Below, one piece after another: positions 1 through 7,667 of a stretch of 42,310 nucleotides of DNA; within the stretch, counting starts at the first letter, position 1; the number at the start of each line of letters is the position of its first letter. The stretch covers positions 1 to 42,310 of the forward strand of contig CACFCI010000006.1 in assembly GCA_902564785.1 (NCBI GenBank), written 5' to 3'. The stretch comes from an uncultured Pelagibacteraceae bacterium. GTDB lineage: Bacteria > Pseudomonadota > Alphaproteobacteria > Pelagibacterales > Pelagibacteraceae. The position numbers and the translations under genes were made by a program. The notes beneath the pieces were generated by a model, which worked only from the letters and a program-made list of their open reading frames with translations, was not told the DNA's origin and ran no database searches.

Positions 1-744
1 GATTTAACAAGATTTTACTACACAAAATTAGATAAATCATTCAAGATAACTAATAAGATAAAAGGTAAAGGTTATGACCCAGTAACCACATCTGACAAAG
101 CATTTGAAAAATTTATAAGATCTAAAATTTCAAAAAAATTTCCAAATCACCAAATTATAGGTGAGGAGTATGGTCATAAAAATACAAAAAGTGAGTTTTC
201 ATGGGTAATTGACCCAATTGATGGAACCAGATCATATGTTGTAGGCAATCCTAGTTGGAGCAATTTAATCTCGCTAAATTACAATGGAGAGCCAGTTTTA
301 GGATTAGCAAATTTTCCTAAAATGAGAAAATATTATTTAAATGTAAACAAAAATACGGCGTATGTTTTTGAAAATAATAAAAAAAGAAAACTTAAAGTTA
401 ATAGTAAATTAAATTTTGCTAATGCAAAATTAGCTGCTGCTTTTCATAATCAATTAACTTTGAAGCAACAATCAAAAATTAAAAAATTTATTAAACGAAT
501 GCAATTTCCTTGTTTTGATGCATTGACTTATTGCCAACTAGCAGAAGGTAGACTTGAAATGGTTTCACAATGTGCAAATAAAATTTGGGATATTCATCCA
601 ATTATGCCGATAGTAAGAGCAAGTGGAGCAATAGTAACAACTTGGGGCAACAAAAACCCTGTTGTTGGAGGAAATATTATTGTTTCAAATAATAAAGCCA
701 ATCATAAAAAGATTTTAAAATTATTAAAACCATTAGCTGAATGA
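1..744 (+). CDS. Inositol monophosphatase family protein, histidinol-phosphatase-like (5' truncated)
   Basis: The reading frame is open from the first base, so the N-terminus lies outside the window. The visible part has the IMPase metal-binding motifs: a GEE about residues 56-58 of the fragment and the DPIDGTRSY motif about residues 72-80. A WD near the C-terminus (WDIHPIMPIVRASG) occupies the place of the usual WDxAA...EAGG motif, with the normal Glu replaced. Family members hydrolyse phosphate monoesters (inositol phosphate, histidinol phosphate, 3'-phosphoadenosine phosphate) with Mg2+ in the cytoplasm. A HisN-type histidinol phosphatase is the likeliest role in this lineage, but that is inference. 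It overlaps the next gene by 4 bp (ATGA), so the two are probably cotranscribed. The internal ATG at 322 is not the true start because homology extends upstream of it. Confidence 0.85.
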   Translation, partial: DLTRFYYTKLDKSFKITNKIKGKGYDPVTTSDKAFEKFIRSKISKKFPNHQIIGEEYGHKNTKSEFSWVIDPIDGTRSYVVGNPSWSNLISLNYNGEPVLGLANFPKMRKYYLNVNKNTAYVFENNKKRKLKVNSKLNFANAKLAAAFHNQLTLKQQSKIKKFIKRMQFPCFDALTYCQLAEGRLEMVSQCANKIWDIHPIMPIVRASGAIVTTWGNKNPVVGGNIIVSNNKANHKKILKLLKPLAE

Positions 745-1304
745 TATCGGAAAAAGCACAAGAAATTCTAGATTTCTGGTTTAAAGAAACTCCTTCTGAG
801 ATGCGTTTCAAAAACGATGAAAAGTTTGATCAAAAAATTAAAGTTAATTTTTTAAAAGATTATGAACTTGCTTGTCAAAATGAATATGATGATTGGCAAG
901 ATAACCCTATGAGTTGTCTAGCGTTAGTTATTTTATTTGATCAATTTTCTAGAAATATGTTCAGAAATGATAAAAAATCTTTTGCTCAAGATCAAAAAAC
1001 AAGATTGATTGTAAATGATGCAGTTTATTCAGGTTATTTAGAAGCTATGAACGTAAATCAAAGATTATTTATGTTACTACCATTAATTCATAGTGAGGAA
1101 ATTAGTGATCATGAAATGGCTTATTACTTGTTAAATAAATATTTAAGAGAGCACGAGGGTTACAATGAAATAAAAAAATTTTGGCAAGATCATACAAAAG
1201 TAATAAGACAATTTCATAGATATCCTCATAGAAATGAAATTTTAGGAAGAGATTCTACTGAAGAAGAAATAGAATTCTTAAAAGGTCCAAATTCTTCTTG
1301 GTAA
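741..1304 (+). CDS. DUF924 family protein
   Basis: A 187-residue protein of the DUF924 family, which has a TPR-like all-helical fold and no firmly assigned biochemical role. The family signature is visible as ALVILFDQFSRNMFRND (residues 55-71) and the early block EILDFWFKETP. Length is normal for the family. The start overlaps the stop of the phosphatase gene in an ATGA, and the following DUF952 gene begins one base after its stop, so it lies in the middle of a three-gene plus-strand operon. No signal peptide or membrane segment is seen, so it is probably cytoplasmic. Confidence 0.85.
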   Translation: MISEKAQEILDFWFKETPSEMRFKNDEKFDQKIKVNFLKDYELACQNEYDDWQDNPMSCLALVILFDQFSRNMFRNDKKSFAQDQKTRLIVNDAVYSGYLEAMNVNQRLFMLLPLIHSEEISDHEMAYYLLNKYLREHEGYNEIKKFWQDHTKVIRQFHRYPHRNEILGRDSTEEEIEFLKGPNSSW

Positions 1305-1305
1305 A

Positions 1306-1677
1306 ATGAATTTAGAATTTATTTTCAAAGTTATAGATAAAGATGAGTGGCAAAAAGCCAAACAATCTGGAACTTATAGTGGGTCAGAAAAAGATCGTAA
1401 AGATGGATATATTCACTTTTCAGAAGAAGATCAGGTAAAGGAAACTTTAAATAAATATTATCCTAAAAAAGAAAATCTAGTTTTGTTAAGAGTAAATGCT
1501 TTTAAGCTTGAACATTTATTGTGGGAGCAGGCATCTAATGGAGATATGTATCCTCATTTATACTCACCTTTGGATGCTGAAACGGTTGTTAACGAATATG
1601 AGTTACCATTAAATGAGGATGGTAATCATGAGCTTCCAGAAATTTTAAAAAAGTATCAGTTTAGTCGACCAAGGTAA
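1306..1677 (+). CDS. DUF952 family protein
   Basis: A 123-residue protein recognised as DUF952 by the N-terminal FKVIDKDEWQKAKQSG block, DGYIHFSEEDQ (residues 34-44), and a C-terminal block with LYSPLDAETVV. Families of this type are small cytoplasmic proteins, sometimes described as similar to ADP-ribosyltransferase-like folds, without a secure function. It is the last gene of the plus-strand operon and runs tail-to-tail into the convergent SMR-like gene with a 22 bp overlap (1656-1677), leaving no room for a conventional intergenic terminator. Confidence 0.82.
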   Translation: MNLEFIFKVIDKDEWQKAKQSGTYSGSEKDRKDGYIHFSEEDQVKETLNKYYPKKENLVLLRVNAFKLEHLLWEQASNGDMYPHLYSPLDAETVVNEYELPLNEDGNHELPEILKKYQFSRPR

Positions 1678-1991
1678 TTAACCATTACTACACCAATTAT
1701 AATTAAAATAATTCCAATACTTCCATAAATATTAGGCACTTGGTTAAATTTTAAAACAGCAAAAAGGACGACCCCAGTTACTGTTAAGCCGCTATAAGTA
1801 GAGTAGGCAAATCCAACTGGAAGTGCCAACATGGCTTTTGCAATAGAAAACATTGTAATACACATAAACAAAATACACAGAACAGAAGGAGTTAGTTTTG
1901 TAAATCCTTCGGAAATTTTAGCAAAACTATTTGAGGCAATACCAAAAATTATTCCATTAGCTAAAAATAAATATCCTAATAATGGTTTCAT
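1656..1991 (-). CDS. SMR-like small membrane protein (lacks canonical Glu14)
   Basis: A 111-residue, four-TM protein with the small multidrug resistance (EmrE/QacE) layout: TM1 about 4-23, then KISEGFT, TM2 about 34-53, TM3 about 59-80 and TM4 about 88-106. Aligned to EmrE on SEGFT, the essential TM1 glutamate (Glu14 in EmrE) is glycine here (G17, within FGIASNSFAK), and EmrE Trp63 is Tyr. Proton-coupled drug antiport by the standard mechanism is therefore doubtful. A second SMR-like gene with the same substitution lies two genes upstream, so the pair may form a heterodimer (inference). It is the last gene of the ten-gene minus-strand cluster. Confidence 0.8.
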   Translation of the reverse strand: MKPLLGYLFLANGIIFGIASNSFAKISEGFTKLTPSVLCILFMCITMFSIAKAMLALPVGFAYSTYSGLTVTGVVLFAVLKFNQVPNIYGSIGIILIIIGVVMVNYLGRLN

Positions 1992-1993
1992 GA

Positions 1994-2221
1994 TTATTCC
2001 TTTGATGCAATTTTATTAACTAAAGGTCTAATTAAAGGAGCTAAAGTAAATGCAGCAATTAAAGCAATTGGATATGCAAACATTAGAGAATATCCCCATC
2101 TAAAAAAGAAACCATCTGAAATACCTGTATTTACAGCTACAACTACACCACTCATAATAACACTCATACCTAAAGACATTAAAATCATAAACAAAGGTTG
2201 AGCATATTTTTTATTAATCAT
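1994..2221 (-). CDS. DUF2798 family membrane protein
   Basis: A 75-residue protein with two membrane helices (about 9-31 and 41-64). The pattern KKYAQPLFMILMSLGMSVIMS...W..SLMFAYPIALIAAF..AP..RPLV is characteristic of DUF2798. Its function is unknown. It sits between two SMR-like genes with gaps of 1 and 2 bases, so the three small membrane proteins are almost certainly translated from one mRNA and may work together. Confidence 0.82.
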   Translation of the reverse strand: MINKKYAQPLFMILMSLGMSVIMSGVVVAVNTGISDGFFFRWGYSLMFAYPIALIAAFTLAPLIRPLVNKIASKE

Positions 2222-2222
2222 A

Positions 2223-2555
2223 TTAATTATTACCTAACAAGTTAACCATTAAAACACCTACAATGATAAAAGCTAAACCAATTAATGAATATAAATTGGG
2301 TACTTGATTAAATCTAATTATACCCACAACAACAGTTGCTATAATTGTTAAGCCCGCAAAGGAAGCATAAGTAATTCCCATTGGAATATTTTTCATTACC
2401 AATGAAAGAGCATACATACATAACACAATTGTAACTGCGGTAATTATACTTGGAACTAGAAGGGTAAAGCCTTCCGCGCTTTTAGCAAAACTATTTGAAG
2501 TAACACCCAAAAAAACTGCAATGCCTAAAAATAAATACGAAGTTGCAAGACTCAT
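2223..2555 (-). CDS. SMR-like small membrane protein (lacks canonical Glu14)
   Basis: A 110-residue paralogue of the SMR-like protein at 1656-1991. Both share the TM1 block SNSFAK..EGFT, the loop FNQVPN.Y (residues about 83-90) and four TM helices. Here too the position of EmrE Glu14 is glycine (within FLGVTSNSFAK) and Trp63 is Phe. Paired SMR genes usually encode obligate heterodimers (EbrAB, MdtIJ), but those keep the TM1 acidic residue. The substrate and energy coupling of this pair cannot be deduced. It lies one base upstream of the DUF2798 gene. Confidence 0.8.
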   Translation of the reverse strand: MSLATSYLFLGIAVFLGVTSNSFAKSAEGFTLLVPSIITAVTIVLCMYALSLVMKNIPMGITYASFAGLTIIATVVVGIIRFNQVPNLYSLIGLAFIIVGVLMVNLLGNN

Positions 2556-2593
2556 GTCTAGACTTTAAATGAATTTAAGCAGAATATATAGAA

Positions 2594-3184
2594 TTATTTA
2601 AGAGACAATTTTATTGCATCTTCCATTCTATCATCTCCCCAAAAGAGTTCATTTTTTACTATAAAAGATGGGCTACCAAATATTTTATTTTCACGAGCCA
2701 AGTTTGTGTTTTCTTTGTATTTTGTCTCTATATCTGAAGATTTTGCTTCAGAGATTATTTGATCTTTATCCATGTTTAATTCTGTGCAAACTTCTAAAAT
2801 ACTTGGTTCGATTGCTGGTTCTTTACCTTCTTGAAACCATTTTTTATAAGTAAGAATAACAAATTTTTCTCCCCAACCTTTTTCAAAACCAAGTATTGCA
2901 ATTTGGTTAGCTAAATCAAATTCTGATAATGGATAGGGTACCGGTGTTTTAGCAAAAAAACCGTAACCCTCAGCTCTTCTTTCAATATCTCTCCACATGT
3001 AATTGACTTTATTCATTTTATCCTTTGGAAAAGGAATATTGTTCATCTCTTTCATGATTGCTCTTACTGAAAAAGGTTTCCAGTTGAATTTTACTTGATG
3101 TTGTTTTTCAACATCAAGTATTCTAGTTACGGATAGATAGGTATATGTGCTTCCTATCGAAAAATAAAAATCAATTTCACTCAC
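2594..3184 (-). CDS. DsbA-like / 2-hydroxychromene-2-carboxylate isomerase family protein
   Basis: A 196-residue protein of the DsbA-like thioredoxin superfamily (HCCA isomerase/GST kappa branch). The N-terminal DFYFSIGSTYTYLS aligns with the branch's DFYFDxxSPYxYL, so the CxxC of true DsbA is absent. The C-terminal GSPSFIVKNELFWGDDRME (about 172-190) matches the conserved G.P.F.....FWG.DR. Family members bind glutathione and catalyse isomerisation or conjugation of aromatic compounds; the natural substrate here is unknown. No signal peptide, so cytoplasmic. The start abuts the stop of the upstream NTF2-like gene. Confidence 0.82.
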   Translation of the reverse strand: MSEIDFYFSIGSTYTYLSVTRILDVEKQHQVKFNWKPFSVRAIMKEMNNIPFPKDKMNKVNYMWRDIERRAEGYGFFAKTPVPYPLSEFDLANQIAILGFEKGWGEKFVILTYKKWFQEGKEPAIEPSILEVCTELNMDKDQIISEAKSSDIETKYKENTNLARENKIFGSPSFIVKNELFWGDDRMEDAIKLSLK

Positions 3185-3505
3185 TTATTTTGGCATAGGT
3201 GTAGCACCAGTTTCTAAACTAACAATTTTTCCATTATCGTATTTATAAACTGCCATTACCGCCTCAACATTTCCATCATCAAAAGTTACAAATGAATGAT
3301 GAACACCAACATCATCATTTTCATAAACAATTCTAACTTTATCTTGATTAATGTCACCGCTCATTGCCCACTTGATAACATCTCCTTTGCTTAAAACATT
3401 TCCTGACTTATGCATTGTGAATTTAAAATCATCATGTAAAAGATCATTCATCACTGTTTCATCTTTATTTTTTATTGCAGCACTATATTTTTCTAATATA
3501 GACAT
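3185..3505 (-). CDS. NTF2-like / SnoaL-like protein
   Basis: A 106-residue protein with the cone-shaped NTF2/SnoaL fold pattern: an N-terminal helix (ILEKYSAAIKNKD), the LLHDDFKFTMHKSG segment, and C-terminal strands ending YKYDNGKIVSLETGATP. Family members are pocket proteins acting as isomerases, cyclases, hydrolases or simple binders, so no reaction can be named. It has a reasonable Shine-Dalgarno (GAAAGGAAT) and sits 15 bases after the upstream gene in the cluster. Confidence 0.7.
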   Translation of the reverse strand: MSILEKYSAAIKNKDETVMNDLLHDDFKFTMHKSGNVLSKGDVIKWAMSGDINQDKVRIVYENDDVGVHHSFVTFDDGNVEAVMAVYKYDNGKIVSLETGATPMPK

Positions 3506-3520
3506 ATTATTCCTTTCTAT

Positions 3521-3844
3521 TTATTCACCTGGTTTTTTGTAACTTTTTGAAACATCAGCTGCTTTTTTAAATGCACTGTTGTAATCAAATACTTCATGAA
3601 CCATTAGATCCGACATCATTCCACTATTTAAAACAGTTACTTTCATGGCAAGAACACTTTCATAATCTCCTTCAACACAGAAAAGAACATCAAAACGTCC
3701 TCTTAACCATTCGTAACTTATAGCTTTTACTCCTATGCTATCACACATGGATTTCATTACCGCACCTCTATCTGCAGAAGGGTCAGCATGCATTTTTTTT
3801 AATAACTCAGGACTTGCTTTTCCAATTACATAAAATTTTGACAT
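3521..3844 (-). CDS. Small alpha/beta-barrel-like protein (GYD/DUF3303-like)
   Basis: A 107-residue protein. The opening MSKFYVIGKASPELLKKM, the central KAISYEWLRGRFDVLFCVEGDYESVLAMKV and the following VLNSGMMSDLMVHEVFDY fit the ferredoxin-like dimeric alpha/beta barrel of GYD-domain or DUF3303-type proteins. These are often small ligand-binding or regulatory proteins, and the assignment is by pattern only. Its start codon shares one base with the stop of the upstream cupin gene (3844), which implies translational coupling. No membrane or export signal is seen. Confidence 0.6.
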   Translation of the reverse strand: MSKFYVIGKASPELLKKMHADPSADRGAVMKSMCDSIGVKAISYEWLRGRFDVLFCVEGDYESVLAMKVTVLNSGMMSDLMVHEVFDYNSAFKKAADVSKSYKKPGE

Positions 3845-4194
3845 TATTCACCCCACATTCCATGAAACTCATATACTACTGCTGGCTTATCTCCTACAAC
3901 CCATCCATCATGACCTGGTTGTATTGAATATGCATCACCAGCTTTGTAAGTTAGTTCAGTTCCATCGTTATGTTTGGCACAAACAGCACCTGAAATAATT
4001 ATACCAAGATGTGTAGCTTGACAGCTATCGCCACCAACTGTTGGCTTTATATCTTTTGACCATTGCCAACCAGGTTGCAAAGTAAGCTTCATCAATCTTT
4101 GATTTCCAACTTTGACCGCTTCAATTTTAGCATTATTAAAATTATCATTTACTTCATCTGCTTTATCAAAACTTTTTACTTCTATTCCAGCCAT
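3844..4194 (-). CDS. Cupin-domain protein
   Basis: A 116-residue single-domain cupin. The two cupin motifs appear as ATHLGIIISGAVCAKHNDGTE (about 60-80) and AGDAYSIQPGHDGWVVGD (about 85-102), preceded by the LQPGWQWSKDIKP strand. Metal-ligand histidines are reduced: H62 is present and GHDGW replaces the usual PxxxPH. It could be a ligand-binding or non-catalytic cupin. A strong Shine-Dalgarno (AGGAGG, complement of 4200-4205) precedes the start. A 76 bp gap separates it from the next upstream gene, the longest inside the cluster and a possible secondary promoter. Confidence 0.75.
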   Translation of the reverse strand: MAGIEVKSFDKADEVNDNFNNAKIEAVKVGNQRLMKLTLQPGWQWSKDIKPTVGGDSCQATHLGIIISGAVCAKHNDGTELTYKAGDAYSIQPGHDGWVVGDKPAVVYEFHGMWGE

Positions 4195-4270
4195 TTTTCC
4201 TCCTCGTTACTTACAATTTAATTACTAAGTTTAGCAGAGATTAGTCAGCATGTGTAGCTTTAGTCTTCTA

Positions 4271-4552
4271 CTATACTTTAGCTAACTCGTAAATTTCATA
4301 ACCATTCATTACTTCATCAAATACAGGTTTTGAAACTGGATTTGATCCATCCATAAATGAATGAAGTGCTGCCATGTCATGAACTACAATTTTAAACATT
4401 ACAGTTGATTTATCAGGTGAAACACTCGCAATTGTTTTAGTAACATCTGCAACTTTTTTTCTTTCTGTCATACCTTCATCTGACTGCATGAAACCCATAA
4501 ATTTTTCAAAGGCTCCTTCTTTTAGTTTTCCTACTACTAGTATATCTTTCAT
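4271..4552 (-). CDS. Small hypothetical protein, alpha/beta-barrel-like
   Basis: A 93-residue protein whose beta-alpha-beta pattern resembles dimeric alpha/beta-barrel (GYD/ABM-like) proteins. An opening strand DILVVGKLK is followed by a helix EGAFEKFMGFMQS, a central strand STVMFKIVVHD, a helix MAALHSFMDG, and the end FDEVMNGYEIYEL. I do not recognise a named family. The same general layout occurs in the protein at 3521-3844 of the same cluster. The Shine-Dalgarno is excellent (AAAGGAGG, about 8 bases before ATG), suggesting high translation. Confidence 0.65.
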   Translation of the reverse strand: MKDILVVGKLKEGAFEKFMGFMQSDEGMTERKKVADVTKTIASVSPDKSTVMFKIVVHDMAALHSFMDGSNPVSKPVFDEVMNGYEIYELAKV

Positions 4553-4569
4553 TTTTTCCTCCTTTTTTT

Positions 4570-4944
4570 TTAATATAGAGTTTGTACTACTTTTTTAACT
4601 CTTTCTTCTCCATTAGGTATGGCTGAATTTACAAAATTATGACAGTCATTTGTTTTAGCCTCGTCATATTTAGAGCCATAGAATTTATCTACAGCTTTGT
4701 TCACGCCATCATCCCATTCCTTCTCAGGAATTCCAACTTCTAAAGCATAAGCTTTTAAAACTTTCACTGATGCCATAGATTTTTCTTTCATACTATATTC
4801 AAATGTTTCACCTGGCGGTAAGAAGTAGTTAGCCATATAGATTCCACTACATTCCCAAGCTTTATCTTTATCGCTTTTACTCATATCTGCGTATGCAGAT
4901 GTTAGAAATAAAACACTGAATAAAGTTATTATTATTTTTTTCAT
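4570..4944 (-). CDS. Small secreted protein with two cysteines
   Basis: A 124-residue protein with a clear Sec signal peptide (MKKIIITLFSVLFLTSAYA, cleavage about residue 19), so the mature protein of about 105 residues is periplasmic. Mature cysteines occur in WECSGIY (about 32) and NDCHNF (about 100) and could form a disulfide. The rest is predicted mostly helical. No family is recognised. It lies 9 bases downstream of another secreted-protein gene at the head of the minus-strand cluster, so the operon opens with two exported proteins and continues with cytoplasmic and membrane ones. Confidence 0.7.
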   Translation of the reverse strand: MKKIIITLFSVLFLTSAYADMSKSDKDKAWECSGIYMANYFLPPGETFEYSMKEKSMASVKVLKAYALEVGIPEKEWDDGVNKAVDKFYGSKYDEAKTNDCHNFVNSAIPNGEERVKKVVQTLY

Positions 4945-4953
4945 ATTATTTTC

Positions 4954-5442
4954 CTATTTTTTTAATTTATAAGTTCCCCTATAATAATTTGTTGCATGAA
5001 TTCTACCTTCCTGAGCAGGCTTAATTTGTGTATAACCTGTAGTTCCACTGCATTCGATACCTTCATATCTACCTGTACCACTGATACATTTAAAAGTACC
5101 TTCCATTGAGTAACCTAATTTTATTTCATAATAAATTATTGCTGTGTCACCATTTATAAACATTATTTTGCAGTGACCCATTTCAAAACCTTTACCTGGA
5201 ATAGTTCCTGCACCTATACAATGATGTGATGAATTATCACCAAACGAAGTACCTTCAATTGCATTAAATCCACTTAGACCTTCATATGTAAAAGTCATGA
5301 TGTTACCTTTTTCATCTACAATAGCTTTAGCATCGCCAACAAAAAAACCAGCAAGACTAATTTTTCCACTATGACCATCTGCAAATGATACTGAAGACAT
5401 TGACATTAATGTAAAAATTAATGTTAGTATTATTTTTTTCAT
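4954..5442 (-). CDS. Secreted beta-barrel-like protein with four cysteines
   Basis: A 162-residue protein with a Sec signal peptide (about residues 1-21, ending SVSFA). The mature part is rich in alternating beta-strand patterns with glycine turns (FTYEGLSGFNAIEGTSFG, IIYYEIKLGYSMEGTFKC, GTGRYEGIECSG). This resembles allene-oxide-cyclase/lipocalin-like small barrels, where GTGxYxGxxGxG is a common element. Four cysteines (in HHCIG, GHCKI, FKCIS and IECSG) suggest two disulfides. Function unknown. It is the first gene of the minus-strand cluster and is preceded by a 153 bp divergent intergenic region with an unusual GC-rich palindrome. Confidence 0.7.
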   Translation of the reverse strand: MKKIILTLIFTLMSMSSVSFADGHSGKISLAGFFVGDAKAIVDEKGNIMTFTYEGLSGFNAIEGTSFGDNSSHHCIGAGTIPGKGFEMGHCKIMFINGDTAIIYYEIKLGYSMEGTFKCISGTGRYEGIECSGTTGYTQIKPAQEGRIHATNYYRGTYKLKK

Positions 5443-5510
5443 AATATTCCTTTCTGAATAATTGAAACGAAGACTGTTACATTTTTATTGAGGAGTCTCT
5501 TGTGTTTATA

Positions 5511-5518
5511 TCGCGCGA
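5511..5518. promoter_or_regulatory. GC-rich palindrome in divergent intergenic region (operator candidate)
   Basis: The 153 bp between the divergent genes starting at 5442 (minus) and 5596 (plus) is AT-rich except for TCGCGCGA, a perfect 8 bp palindrome. It is nested within ATATC (5508-5512) and GATAT (5521-5525), which are inverted relative to each other. Such a GC block stands out in this AT-rich window and its divergent position suits a regulator site. No regulator is identified, so this is inference from composition and symmetry. The rest of the gap shows nothing else that I can support. Confidence 0.3.
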
Positions 5519-5595
5519 CAGATATGCATTTTTAGATTGTAAAAATCGTTGAATTAATTGTTTTAATTAATTTTAATTTTTGATAACGTTTTATT

Positions 5596-6012
5596 ATGAT
5601 TGAAAAATTTAATGGAATTTTTTATTTAATTGTATTTTTAGTGCATTTTGTAATTTTTGCTGCTTATGCATATCAGACTGTTTTTGCTACAAAAAAATTT
5701 TTAGATAAATTTGGCATCGACGATACTGGTGCAGGAATGACTAGATTTTTCGGATCATTATTTATCGGAGCTGTAGCTATGGCGATATGGGTTGGTTTTA
5801 TTAGACCTGATGGACTTCAAGGAACATGGGCATTTTTTAATTTAGTATTTCTACAAAACCTTTCAGCATTTTGTGTAGGTATTTATACAATTAAAATAAA
5901 TAAATTAGGTCATACTCCACAAACATCTAATGAAGGAATAATTGCACCAGGTATTTTAACTTTATTGAGCGCAATACTTTGTTACGGATTAGCTGATAAA
6001 ATTTATATCTAA
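5596..6012 (+). CDS. Four-TM membrane protein, unknown family
   Basis: A 138-residue integral membrane protein with about four helices: 6-27, 50-68, 77-97 and 114-133. The FAAYAYQTVFATKKFLDKFGID block and GMTRFFGSLFIGAVA resemble small DUF4345-like membrane proteins, but I cannot name the family with confidence. It is divergent from the secreted-protein cluster and converges with cysK, whose stop codon overlaps its end by 4 bp (6009-6012). Its function is unknown. Confidence 0.65.
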   Translation: MIEKFNGIFYLIVFLVHFVIFAAYAYQTVFATKKFLDKFGIDDTGAGMTRFFGSLFIGAVAMAIWVGFIRPDGLQGTWAFFNLVFLQNLSAFCVGIYTIKINKLGHTPQTSNEGIIAPGILTLLSAILCYGLADKIYI

Positions 6013-7010
6013 AACCAATTAGGTACTGGTAGACCTTTTTCTTCTAGGAATTTTTTATTGAACATTTTAGTTGCGTATTTATCACTTCTATCACAAAGAA
6101 TTGTTACAATAGTTTTACCAGGTCCCAATTCTTTACCCATTCTTATTGCTCCAGCGATATTGATTCCACAACTAGTACCTAGGCTTAGACCTTCATTTTG
6201 AATTAAATCATAAAGTATAGGTAATGCTTCATGATCATCAATTGAATAGGCATCATCAATCTTAGCTTCACCAAAATTAGCGGTTACTCTACTTGAACCA
6301 ATTCCTTCAGTAATTGATCCACCTTCTGACTTTAGCTCGCCATTTTTTATATAATTATAAAGAGCAGAACCTTTTGGATCAGATAAATAAATTTTTATAT
6401 CTTTATTCTTTTCTTTAAGAGCATTACTTACACCAGAAATAGTTCCCCCCGTCCCTGAGGAACAAACAAAGCCATCAACTTTACCCTCAGTTTGTTCCCA
6501 AATTTCTTGTCCTGTACCTTCATAATGACCTTTGGCATTTGCAGTATTGTCAAACTGGTTAGCCCAAATCACACCGTTATTGTTTGTTGGTCTTAATTCA
6601 TCTGCAAGTCTAGCCGCCACTTTAACAAAATTGTTATCATCTTTGTAAGGTTTAGGTGGCACTAATCTTAATTCGGCTCCAAGATTTCTAAGTAGATCTT
6701 TTTTCTCTTGGGTTTGATTATCATTCATTACAATGATAGTTTTATAACCTAAAGAATTTCCTAAAAGGCCTAAACCAATTCCAGTGTTACCTGCTGTTCC
6801 TTCAACAACTGTTCCACCTTTAGCAATTAATTTTTTTTCTTGAGCGTCTTTAATTAAAGCAAGTGCAGCTCTATCTTTAACTGATCCTCCTGGATTTAAA
6901 AATTCTGCTTTTCCATAAACATTACATCCAGTAATTTCTGATGCTGCTCTTAATTTAATTAATGGGGTGTTTCCTATTCCTGAAATAAAATCGTTTTGTG
7001 TGTTATTCAT
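6009..7010 (-). CDS. cysK: Cysteine synthase A (O-acetylserine sulfhydrylase)
   Basis: A PLP enzyme that makes cysteine from O-acetylserine and sulfide in the cytoplasm. The 333-residue product starts at the ATG at 7010 ([20 protein letters not shown]). A longer open frame to 7097 runs through the coding end of cysE and has no homology there. Visible motifs are the PLP lysine K45 in [10 protein letters not shown], the substrate loop [11 protein letters not shown] (about 73-83) and the phosphate-binding GTGGTISG (about 193-200). It lacks the C-terminal regulatory domain of cystathionine beta-synthases. It overlaps cysE by 8 bp, so the two enzymes are translationally coupled and may form the cysteine synthase complex. 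Confidence 0.93.
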   Translation of the reverse strand: MNNTQNDFISGIGNTPLIKLRAASEITGCNVYGKAEFLNPGGSVKDRAALALIKDAQEKKLIAKGGTVVEGTAGNTGIGLGLLGNSLGYKTIIVMNDNQTQEKKDLLRNLGAELRLVPPKPYKDDNNFVKVAARLADELRPTNNNGVIWANQFDNTANAKGHYEGTGQEIWEQTEGKVDGFVCSSGTGGTISGVSNALKEKNKDIKIYLSDPKGSALYNYIKNGELKSEGGSITEGIGSSRVTANFGEAKIDDAYSIDDHEALPILYDLIQNEGLSLGTSCGINIAGAIRMGKELGPGKTIVTILCDRSDKYATKMFNKKFLEEKGLPVPNWF

Positions 7011-7587
7011 TATCTGATTTTTTATCACTGTCAGGTGTAATTCCATAAGGTTTAAATTCACTATCAGCAATACCAACACTTCTTGCTGGAATTCCAACCA
7101 TCACAGCATTTTCTGCAACGTCTTTAGTTATAACAGCATTAGCTCCAATTCTTGCACCTTTACCAACTACTACTGGACCTAATACTTGTGCACCTGAGCC
7201 AATAACCACATCCTCTTTTATAGTAGGATGTCTTTTCATATTACGTTGATCATTTGAATTTATACTTGGAGCAATTCCTCCTAGTGTAACCATATGATAA
7301 ATAGTTACGTTATCACCAATTTCAGATGTTTCTCCAATCACAACTCCCATACCATGATCGATAAATAAATTTTTTCCAATTTTTGCATTTGGATGAATTT
7401 CAATACCAGTTAAGAATCTTGAAAATTGAGAAATGATTCTTGCAATCAAATGAAATTTTGCAGTACTAAAAAAATTTGCTATTCGATGAAAAAAAACTGC
7501 TTTAACTCCAGGATAAGTTAATATTAAACTTAACTTAGACCTTGCAGCAGGATCTCTATCAATTATGGATTGTAAAAAATCACTCAT
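7003..7587 (-). CDS. cysE: Serine O-acetyltransferase
   Basis: A 194-residue acetyltransferase using acetyl-CoA to make O-acetylserine, the first committed step of cysteine synthesis. It has an N-terminal helical part ([16 protein letters not shown]...) followed by the left-handed beta-helix hexapeptide repeats (about 65-160). The diagnostic block [25 protein letters not shown] contains the catalytic-site histidine in [15 protein letters not shown]. It belongs to the shorter CysE class. The C-terminus does not end in the usual Ile used to insert into CysK, and the tail KKSDNE is acidic/polar. It precedes and overlaps cysK. Confidence 0.92.
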   Translation of the reverse strand: MSDFLQSIIDRDPAARSKLSLILTYPGVKAVFFHRIANFFSTAKFHLIARIISQFSRFLTGIEIHPNAKIGKNLFIDHGMGVVIGETSEIGDNVTIYHMVTLGGIAPSINSNDQRNMKRHPTIKEDVVIGSGAQVLGPVVVGKGARIGANAVITKDVAENAVMVGIPARSVGIADSEFKPYGITPDSDKKSDNE

Positions 7588-7608
7588 ATTTCTTTAGTTT
7601 AGTTGCTG

Positions 7609-7638
7609 TTGATTAAAAAATAATATGCCTTATATAGT
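7609..7638 (+). promoter_or_regulatory. Sigma70-like promoter candidate for the VOC gene
   Basis: A TTGATT box at 7609-7614 and a TATAGT box at 7633-7638 are separated by 18 bases. They lie in the 80 bp gap between the divergent cysE and VOC genes, with predicted transcription start near 7645. A good Shine-Dalgarno AAAGAGG (7656-7662) is 5 bases before the ATG at 7668. Box positions are read directly; promoter function is inference. Confidence 0.4.
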
Positions 7639-7667
7639 ACTTAATTGCTCAATTTAAAGAGGTTTAT

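Noticed and set aside
7011..7097. N-terminal extension of cysK to an upstream start at 7097
   Set aside because: The extra 29 residues overlap the coding end of cysE in another frame and have no similarity to cysteine synthases; the ATG at 7010 gives the normal N-terminus.
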